Source: JABDCD01 sp964469525 (GTDB taxonomy: Bacteria; Pseudomonadota; Alphaproteobacteria; Rickettsiales; SXRF01). From it: a stretch of DNA of 64,000 bases. The translations under genes were made by a program, and so were the position numbers. The DNA lies in the NCBI GenBank assembly GCA_964469525.1, contig CAYXYU010000002.1, forward strand, positions 124,001 to 188,000, read 5' to 3'. Below are positions 58,408 through 64,000 of this stretch, one piece after another; position 1 is the first letter of the stretch; each line of letters starts with the position of its first letter. The notes under the pieces are model-generated. The model was not told the origin of the DNA and did not search any database. It worked only from the letters and a program-made list of their open reading frames with translations.

Positions 58408-59395
58408 GGTAACAGGCACGGTGGGTGGGGTCGGCGAACCATTCGATGGTGTGGGCGAGGCCGGTTTTGAGTCCTTCCCGGCCGGCGAGCTTAGGCTGCC
58501 AGCCCAGGAGTTTCTTCGCTTTGCCGTAATCGCAGCACAGGCGCTCGACTTCACTTGATTCTGGCCGGAGACGCGCTTCTTCCGTTTTAACGGCGAGGTT
58601 CTTTCCCGTAATCTCCCCAATCAGTTGCACCGTTTCACCAATGGATATTTCGAAGCCGCTGCCGATATTGATGACTTCACCGAGCGAGCGATCGTTATCG
58701 AGGATGGCGATCAGGCCGGACACCGTGTCGCTGACGAAATTGAAATCCCGCGTCGGATGCAGCGCGCCGAGCGCCAGTTCCCCGGAGCCTTCCAGCGCCT
58801 GCAGGATGATGGTAGGCAGTACAGCGCGCAAGCTCTGGCGCGGGCCGTAGGTGTTGAAAGGGCGTGCGATGGCGACCGGCGTGCCGAAGGCATAGTAATA
58901 GGACAGTGCCATCTGGTCGGCGCCGATCTTGCTGGCCGAATAGGGAGACTGCCCAACCAGCGGATGTTCCTCGCCGATGGGGACTTGCTGCGCCGTGCCG
59001 TAGACTTCCGAGGTCGAGGTATGCACGACCTTGCGCACACCCAGATCGCGCGCTGCTTGCACGACATTGAGCGTGCCGGTGACGTTGACATCGACATAGG
59101 AGGCGGGTGCGACGTAGGAGTAAGGGATGGCAATCAGCGCAGCCAGATGCATCACCGCGTCCATCCCGCGTATCGCCTCGCGTATCGAGAACGGGTCGCG
59201 CACGTCGCCCATCACCAGCTCGATTTTCTTCACGGTTTCTTCCGGCAGGGCGTCGAGCCAGCCGTGGCGACCGAAAGAATTATAGAGCGCCATGGCGCGC
59301 ACGCGGCGGCCCTGCGCTACCAGCGCTTCGACCACATGCGAGCCGATGAAGCCGTCGGCGCCGGTGACCAAAATGTTTTCGAAAAACTGCGTCAT
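58382..59395 (-). CDS. legB: LegB, nucleotide-sugar 4,6-dehydratase
   Basis: The protein has 337 residues of extended SDR: NAD site ILVTGADGFIGSHVVEALVA, catalytic segment HTSTSEVYGTAQ and YSASKIGADQMALSYY, then RPFNTYGPRQSLRAVLPTII. The last motif is characteristic of LegB-type GDP-sugar dehydratases. It begins legionaminic acid synthesis proper from GDP-N-acetylglucosamine. The ATG overlaps the legH stop by four bases. Confidence 0.9.
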   Translation of the reverse strand: MTQFFENILVTGADGFIGSHVVEALVAQGRRVRAMALYNSFGRHGWLDALPEETVKKIELVMGDVRDPFSIREAIRGMDAVMHLAALIAIPYSYVAPASYVDVNVTGTLNVVQAARDLGVRKVVHTSTSEVYGTAQQVPIGEEHPLVGQSPYSASKIGADQMALSYYYAFGTPVAIARPFNTYGPRQSLRAVLPTIILQALEGSGELALGALHPTRDFNFVSDTVSGLIAILDNDRSLGEVINIGSGFEISIGETVQLIGEITGKNLAVKTEEARLRPESSEVERLCCDYGKAKKLLGWQPKLAGREGLKTGLAHTIEWFADPTHRACYHDIRRYTI

Positions 59396-59988
59396 GCAAC
59401 CTGTTTCGCTACGCTCTGCGCTTTGGTGAAGCTTCCCGGCGCGACAATGGAGTTCTGGATCACCACCGCGCCGCTGCCGATAAAGGCCGTGTCGCCCACC
59501 TGTGCCCCTCCCAGCACCACGGCGCGTGGAGCAATGTGCGCGCCGGGGCCGATTATCGCGTCATGCTCGATCACCGCACCGCTGTTGATTACAGCGCCCT
59601 CGCCGATACGTGCGCGGCTGTTGATGATGGCCCCGGCCAATACCTGCGCCCCTGTCCCGATGGTTGCCGAGGGGCTGACGATGGCCGATGGATGAACGAT
59701 GGGAGGAAAAACCGCGCCCTGCCGGGTGAATTGCCGCAGCACGCGCAACCGTTTCTCGAGCGCGTCGCAGGTGAGGCCGACATAGCCCATGATGAGCTGC
59801 GCGTGCTTCGGCAGACTTGTGGCCAACTGCTCGTCAGTCAGGTGTTTGACCCCTGCCTTATCAAGCCAGTCGCACGCTTTAGGGTCGGCATAGGCGGTGA
59901 GTGCCGCCCCGGCCAGCGCATCGACGATGCTGCCCGCATGACCGCCGGCACCGATCAGAATCAGGGGACTGGCGGCGTCAATACTCAT
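59392..59988 (-). CDS. legH: LegH/NeuD-family hexapeptide-repeat N-acetyltransferase
   Basis: The protein has 198 residues. The N-terminal Rossmann-like part starts LILIGAGGHAGSIVDAL; from about residue 100 left-handed beta-helix hexapeptide repeats run to the end (PSAIVSPSATIGTGAQVLAG, GAVIEHDAIIGPGAHIAPRA). The His of GAVIEHDA is the usual catalytic base in PglD/NeuD proteins. It acetylates the 4-amino group produced by LegC. Overlaps both ptmE and legB by four bases. Confidence 0.9.
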   Translation of the reverse strand: MSIDAASPLILIGAGGHAGSIVDALAGAALTAYADPKACDWLDKAGVKHLTDEQLATSLPKHAQLIMGYVGLTCDALEKRLRVLRQFTRQGAVFPPIVHPSAIVSPSATIGTGAQVLAGAIINSRARIGEGAVINSGAVIEHDAIIGPGAHIAPRAVVLGGAQVGDTAFIGSGAVVIQNSIVAPGSFTKAQSVAKQVA

Positions 59989-61058
59989 GAGGCGATTTCG
60001 ATAAAGAAGCGCTTTGCCTGTTCGAGATCATCGAGTCTCCCTATATCAACCCAATCTTCCTGCATGGAGAAAACGCCGACGCGCTGCTTGGTCCTGACCA
60101 GCGAAGTCAATACTGCCGGCATGTCAGAGGGGGTGTTTTTAGGCACGGATTTCAGGGCCTGCGGCCCAAGCACGTAAATTCCGGCGCTAATCATATCCTC
60201 ATGCACCGGCTTCTCGACAATGGCGGCGAATAAACCGTTTTTAGTCTCGATTACGCCGTATGGTACTTCCGAGCGATGCGTGCGGGCGCAGACGGTGGCG
60301 GTGTATTTACCTTCCAGATGGAAATCCATCAGCTCGGCGAAGTCGAGCGAAGAGAGGATATCGCCGTTGATTACGATAATTGGTTCGGTTTGTTCAGGCA
60401 GTAGCGACAGCGAGCCAGCGGTGCCCAGGAAATTTTCCTCGCGCAGATACTCAATGTTGCAGCCGAAAGCAGCACCGTCGCTGAAATATTCTTCGATGAT
60501 GTGGCCCAGATGGTTGACGGCGATCGCAAAACGCGAAAAACCGTAATGCAGGAAACGCTGGGTAATCCATTCCAGCATGGGGCGTCCGCCCACTTCCAGC
60601 ATCGGTTTAGGGATATCGGTAGTCAGCGGCATCAGGCGCTTTCCCTTGCCGCCCGCCATGATGACCACGAGATTGCTGCGCGAGGGATATTTCAGGCCCG
60701 ACAGCGTATCATAGGCGACCAGCCCGGCGATGCGCCCCTTGTCGGTCACCAGCGGGATGTGCTTGATACCCATGGTACGCATCATCTCCAGAATACGGGC
60801 GCGCGGTGCGTCCACCGGCAGCACGTAGGGATCCGTGTGCATGACATCGCGCACCGGCGAGTTCAGGGTGCAGCCTTTGAGGAGAGCCCGGCGAATGTCG
60901 CCGTCCACTACCGATCCGATCAGCCTGCCTTCCTGATCCACCACCAGCACGATCTTGGCAACCGCGCGGTCCAGCATCTCGATGGCGCGCAGCATCGGTA
61001 CATGCGCTTCAAGAGTCACCTCGGACGCATCGATCAGCGGATGCGGGGCAGCGTTCAT
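59985..61058 (-). CDS. ptmE: PtmE-type nucleotidyltransferase with N-terminal CBS pair
   Basis: The protein has 357 residues. Residues about 1-125 hold two CBS motifs (AKIVLVVDQEGRLIGSVVDG, GIKHIPLVTDKGRIAGLVAY). From about 128 comes a nucleotidyltransferase with VVIMAGGKGKRLMPLTTDIP, GTAGSLSLLPE and INGDILSSLDF. In Campylobacter jejuni, PtmE makes GDP-glucosamine from glucosamine-1-phosphate, feeding the Leg route; domain order here is the same. CBS domains may allow nucleotide regulation. It overlaps legI and legH by four bases each. Confidence 0.9.
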   Translation of the reverse strand: MNAAPHPLIDASEVTLEAHVPMLRAIEMLDRAVAKIVLVVDQEGRLIGSVVDGDIRRALLKGCTLNSPVRDVMHTDPYVLPVDAPRARILEMMRTMGIKHIPLVTDKGRIAGLVAYDTLSGLKYPSRSNLVVIMAGGKGKRLMPLTTDIPKPMLEVGGRPMLEWITQRFLHYGFSRFAIAVNHLGHIIEEYFSDGAAFGCNIEYLREENFLGTAGSLSLLPEQTEPIIVINGDILSSLDFAELMDFHLEGKYTATVCARTHRSEVPYGVIETKNGLFAAIVEKPVHEDMISAGIYVLGPQALKSVPKNTPSDMPAVLTSLVRTKQRVGVFSMQEDWVDIGRLDDLEQAKRFFIEIAS

Positions 61059-62149
61059 TTCAGTTCCTCAGCCTCGATAAAATCATCGGCAGCATAATCG
61101 CGTTTGGACCGCTTGCCAAGCAGCTCCCATAGCTGGTTGGGGGCGAGATCGCCTTCGGCAGGACGCTTGCAGGTGAGGTTCGCTTCGTTGAAAACCTCGT
61201 CTTTGCCGATGAATACGCTGGCCACGACGCTGCGGCGAGTGAGGCTGCGCGTGTCCCTTTCTTCCGGCTGGCAGGCTTTTTCCCCGGTTCCCATCCCTTG
61301 CTCCGTATCGCGTACCGCCTGCACCATTTCACGCAGCGCATCGGCGGAAAGTGAGGCGGCATGGTCGGGTCCTTGCGCTTCCACATTGTACGTAAAATGC
61401 TTCTCCAGCACGCGCGCACCGCATGCCGTGGCGGCGATGGCCATGGTGATGCCCTGGCTATGATCAGAGAGTCCGACCGTCAGGCCAAATCGTTCGCTCA
61501 ACGTATCCATGGCGCGCAGGTTCATACTCTCAAAGGGTGCCGGATACTGACTGACGCAATGCAGGAGGGTCACCCGGCCCCGGAGATCGTTCAGCATCTG
61601 CGGGGTGGGTTGGGATAACTCGCCCGGATGTTCTTGGGAATGGCTGTAGCCAAAATGCAGGATGGAGAGCGCCACGCCGATTTCATCCAGGCTCGACATG
61701 CCGGTGGAGAGGATAATAGGCAGGTTGGTACGCGCCGCTGCCAGCAGGAACGGGCCGTTAACGACTTCGCCCGACGGCAGCTTGAGGTAACGCATGGTTG
61801 TGTGGCCGGTGAGATAATCGAGGCTTTCGCGGTCGAACGGGGTGCAAAGGAAATCGATCTTTTTCTCCCGGCAATACTCGGCCAGCCGCGCGTAAGCTTT
61901 TTTCGGCAGCACCAGTTTTTCCAGCATGTGACGCTGCGAAATCTGCTGATCGTTAAGGTTAACAGCCTGATAGGCAGCGGTGGGGGCATGGTGGGTGGCC
62001 AGCGCGGCAGGGCTGAACATCTGGAATTTGACTGCATTAGCGCCGCCGGATACGGCGATATCCACCAGTTTGCGGGCGATTTCCTCATTACCGTTATGGT
62101 TAACACCGGCTTCGGCGATGATGTAGATTGGCTGGTCTTCGGAAAACAT
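61055..62149 (-). CDS. legI: LegI, N,N'-diacetyllegionaminate synthase
   Basis: From ATG 62149 the product has 364 residues. It has a NeuB-type barrel (YIIAEAGVNHNGNEEIARKL, VKFQMFSPAALATHHAPTA, LCTPFDRESLDYL, GLSDHSQGI, EKHFTYNVEAQGPDHAASLS) and a C-terminal SAF domain (VASVFIGKDEVFNEANL). KFQ and GPDH distinguish it from the PseI at 41334. It condenses the LegG product with phosphoenolpyruvate. It heads the minus-strand leg operon, divergent from ptmF across 89 bp. Confidence 0.92.
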   Translation of the reverse strand: MFSEDQPIYIIAEAGVNHNGNEEIARKLVDIAVSGGANAVKFQMFSPAALATHHAPTAAYQAVNLNDQQISQRHMLEKLVLPKKAYARLAEYCREKKIDFLCTPFDRESLDYLTGHTTMRYLKLPSGEVVNGPFLLAAARTNLPIILSTGMSSLDEIGVALSILHFGYSHSQEHPGELSQPTPQMLNDLRGRVTLLHCVSQYPAPFESMNLRAMDTLSERFGLTVGLSDHSQGITMAIAATACGARVLEKHFTYNVEAQGPDHAASLSADALREMVQAVRDTEQGMGTGEKACQPEERDTRSLTRRSVVASVFIGKDEVFNEANLTCKRPAEGDLAPNQLWELLGKRSKRDYAADDFIEAEELK

Positions 62150-62238
62150 ACCGCTTGATAACGTAGGGGGACATGCTATGTCAATGAAGTACTTGAAATT
62201 TTTACCAATAATCTCTGAGCCACCCTGCGGGAGCCGAT

Positions 62239-63129
62239 ATGGGCGTGAAGGTGTTGATTGTAGGCTATGGCTCGATCGGACGCCGGCATGCGCGGGTACT
62301 GAAAAATCTGGTGGGAGATATTGCTGTGGTGTCGTCACAGCATGTGGCGGGGCATAGGAAATTCGCTTCCGTCGCCGAAGCGGTGCATGCATTTCACCCG
62401 GATTATATCGTCATCTGTACTGCTACCGCCGCTCATGCCGACGCACTGCAGACGCTGAAACAGCTGGGATTTACCGGGCGTGCACTGGTGGAAAAGCCAC
62501 TTTATGCGCATGCGGCACAGCATGCAGGACCGTATCCTTTTCCCGTGCATATCGCCTACCAACTGCGTTTCCATAAACTGATCGTGGCGTTGCAGGAGGC
62601 GCTGGCTGGCCGCAGGACGCTGTCGGCGCACGTCTATGTCGGGCAGCATCTTGCCCAATGGCGTCCTGGGCGCGATCCGAAGGACACGTATTCGGCGCAC
62701 CGGGCCCAGGGGGGCGGGGTGCTGCGCGACTTGTCACACGAGCTGGATCTGGTTTCTCACCTGTTTGGACCGATCGAGCAGTGGCAGGGCTTTGCCGCCC
62801 GCGTCGGCGACGTTACCGTGGATAGTGAGGACGCAGCGGCATTCGTGCTGGGTTGCCGCCGCTGCCCGGTGGTATCGCTGCAGATGAACTGCCTCGACCC
62901 GCTACCGAAGCGGGAATGGATCGTCGCTACGTCCGATGCTGGTATACGAGCCGATCTGATACGTTCGACACTGACTGTCAACGATAAGACCACCACCATC
63001 ACCTGCGATACGGATGAGGCGATGCTAGCCATGCACCAGGCGCTGCTCTCCGGGCAGGACAACACTGCCTGCACGCTGGAAGAGGGGCTTGCGCTGGTGG
63101 GGTTAATTGATAAAGTCCCGGTCAGGTAG
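62239..63129 (+). CDS. ptmF: PtmF-type Gfo/Idh/MocA oxidoreductase
   Basis: The protein has 296 residues. Rossmann motif VLIVGYGSIGRRHARVLKNL at the N-terminus, VEKPL with the catalytic Lys at about 88-92, and GGGVLRDLSHELDLVSHLFG in the middle are as in PtmF homologues. In C. jejuni PtmF and PtmA are needed for the hexosamine supply to legionaminic acid, with the reaction inferred from fructose-6-phosphate handling rather than fully defined. GCGGGAGCC precedes the ATG. It leads the plus-strand ptmF-legF-ptmA operon. Confidence 0.85.
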   Translation: MGVKVLIVGYGSIGRRHARVLKNLVGDIAVVSSQHVAGHRKFASVAEAVHAFHPDYIVICTATAAHADALQTLKQLGFTGRALVEKPLYAHAAQHAGPYPFPVHIAYQLRFHKLIVALQEALAGRRTLSAHVYVGQHLAQWRPGRDPKDTYSAHRAQGGGVLRDLSHELDLVSHLFGPIEQWQGFAARVGDVTVDSEDAAAFVLGCRRCPVVSLQMNCLDPLPKREWIVATSDAGIRADLIRSTLTVNDKTTTITCDTDEAMLAMHQALLSGQDNTACTLEEGLALVGLIDKVPVR

Positions 63130-63132
63130 GTT

Positions 63133-63837
63133 ATGGCAAGATTATGCACCATTTGCGCGCGGGGCGGATCGAAAGGGGTCCCGGGGAAGAATATTCGGCT
63201 TTTAAACGGGCTCCCACTCATCGCCCATACCATCGTGCAGGCGCAGGCGACGAATCTGTTCGGCGGTATCGCCGTCAGCAGCGATAGCGATGAAATCCTT
63301 GCCACGGGCAAAAAATACGGTGCCGATATTCTGATCAAGCGTTCAGATGTGATGGCCAGCGATGAGTCGGCGAAGTTACCCGCCATCGTGCATGCAGTCA
63401 CATCGACGGAGGAACAGAAAGGCACGCGCTATGAGGTGGTGGTCGATCTCGATGTCACCTCCCCGCTGCGACTCCCGGAGGACATTATCGCCTGCGTGCG
63501 CCTGCAGGAAGAAACGGGCTGCAGCAATGTCATCACCGGTGCGCCGGCCCACCGCTCACCCTATTTCAATCTGGTTGAGTGCGATAGGAATGGGGTCGCT
63601 CGTCTTTCCAAGCCGTTGCCGCAAGGCGTGACGCGCCGGCAGGACAGCCCGCCATGCTATGATATGAATGCATCGATTTATGTCTGGAATCGCGATAGGT
63701 TAGTTCATGAACCTAAAGTTTTTTATGAAGACACGCGCCTGTATGTCATGCCACGAGCACGCTCGTTCGATATCGATGAGGAGCTGGATTTCGCCATCGT
63801 GGAGCTGATCATGGCGCAGAGGAAACAAGCCGCATGA
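63133..63837 (+). CDS. legF: LegF/NeuA-type CMP-nonulosonate cytidylyltransferase
   Basis: The protein has 234 residues of the acylneuraminate cytidylyltransferase family: CTICARGGSKGVPGKNIRLL (CTP-binding P-loop-like segment), AVSSDSDEIL, VVDLDVTSPLRLPED and the C-terminal FDIDEELDF with metal-binding acids. It activates legionaminic acid to its CMP form for transfer. It starts three bases after ptmF and its TGA overlaps the ptmA ATG. Confidence 0.92.
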   Translation: MARLCTICARGGSKGVPGKNIRLLNGLPLIAHTIVQAQATNLFGGIAVSSDSDEILATGKKYGADILIKRSDVMASDESAKLPAIVHAVTSTEEQKGTRYEVVVDLDVTSPLRLPEDIIACVRLQEETGCSNVITGAPAHRSPYFNLVECDRNGVARLSKPLPQGVTRRQDSPPCYDMNASIYVWNRDRLVHEPKVFYEDTRLYVMPRARSFDIDEELDFAIVELIMAQRKQAA

Positions 63838-64000
63838 GTTACGCCAGGCTGTTCGATCTATCCGGCAAAGTGGCCGTCGTTACCGGTGGGGCGGGGATTC
63901 TAGGCGCGCATTTCTGCGAGGGGCTGGCGGCGTTCGGCGCCCATGTCGTGGTGGTGGACCGCGAGAAAGCTAAGGCAGAGGCGCTGGCGGCGCAACTTCC
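63834..64000 (+). CDS. ptmA: PtmA-type SDR oxidoreductase, truncated by window end
   Basis: Only the first 55 codons are visible: MSYARLFDLSGKVAVVTGGA, then GILGAHFCEGLAAFGAHVVV, an SDR coenzyme site with the TGGAGILGA form seen in PtmA. The catalytic Tyr/Lys lie beyond the window. The ATGA overlap with legF and its place in the ptm/leg block support PtmA. Confidence 0.8.
   Translation, partial: MSYARLFDLSGKVAVVTGGAGILGAHFCEGLAAFGAHVVVVDREKAKAEALAAQL

Noticed and set aside
1..64000. CRISPR arrays, rRNA genes, prophage
   Set aside because: No regularly spaced repeats, no rRNA-like sequence and no phage structural genes were seen; tRNA genes were looked for only by eye in the gaps.

Overview
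The window is a bacterial chromosome segment, most likely from an alphaproteobacterium. The basis is inference from gene content: an acyl-homoserine-lactone quorum-sensing pair, a fused 1167-residue indolepyruvate oxidoreductase, a Ku/LigD repair operon, a radical SAM protein of the PA0069 type, and leucine and fatty acyl-CoA catabolic genes. No rRNA or tRNA gene was found to settle the taxonomy. Most of the window is GC-rich. Two stretches are clearly more AT-rich and look acquired: about 2.2-10.1 kb and about 23.95-25.13 kb. Region by region: 1-1.8 kb holds an MBOAT O-acyltransferase (cut by the window start) and an SGNH esterase, a typical glycan O-acetylation pair. 2.2-10.1 kb is a low-GC island. 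It carries two tandem paralogous membrane proteins, a broken HlyD adaptor fused to a third truncated ORF, an XRE regulator, and a LuxR/LuxI system. Two near-identical lux-box promoters drive luxI and a divergent, frameshifted phytanoyl-CoA dioxygenase gene. A thiolase, several small unknown proteins and a PhnA-like protein follow. 10.1-20.3 kb is a surface-glycan locus: formyltransferase and methyltransferase-like genes diverge from an ABC-2 polysaccharide exporter pair, three sulfotransferases, a 677-residue unknown protein, a DegT-type aminotransferase and a WbuC-type cupin. 20.4-36.1 kb is acyl-CoA metabolism. It contains the indolepyruvate oxidoreductase, a MaoC hydratase, two acyl-CoA dehydrogenases, both methylcrotonyl-CoA carboxylase subunits, methylglutaconyl-CoA hydratase, HMG-CoA lyase, a thiolase, an SDR dehydrogenase and a thioesterase. 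The biotin-carrying carboxylase gene is split by a 262-bp MITE with TA target duplication whose precise removal restores the frame. 36.1-45.7 kb makes CMP-pseudaminic acid (PseB, PseC, PseG, PseI and a protein joining a cytidylyltransferase to a PseH-like acetyltransferase) with a flippase and glycan-assembly proteins. 45.8-47.6 kb is a hybrid sensor kinase with an N-terminal DNA-binding-like domain. 47.6-56.0 kb groups a radical SAM protein, a UmuD-like S24 protein with a perfect 20-bp palindrome upstream, LigD, Ku, an SDR, a 25-residue membrane peptide, a DUF4142 protein and a lipid kinase: a stress and double-strand-break-repair block. 56.1-64.0 kb carries the complete GDP-sugar route to CMP-legionaminic acid: LegG, LegC, LegB, LegH, PtmE and LegI on the minus strand, PtmF, LegF and the start of PtmA on the plus strand. 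The cell therefore appears able to make two different nonulosonic acids, a separately exported and probably sulfated polysaccharide, and O-acetylated glycan, which points to heavy investment in surface or flagellar glycosylation. The least explained parts are the quorum-sensing island, the sulfotransferase/677-residue-protein locus and the DUF2971 insertion.
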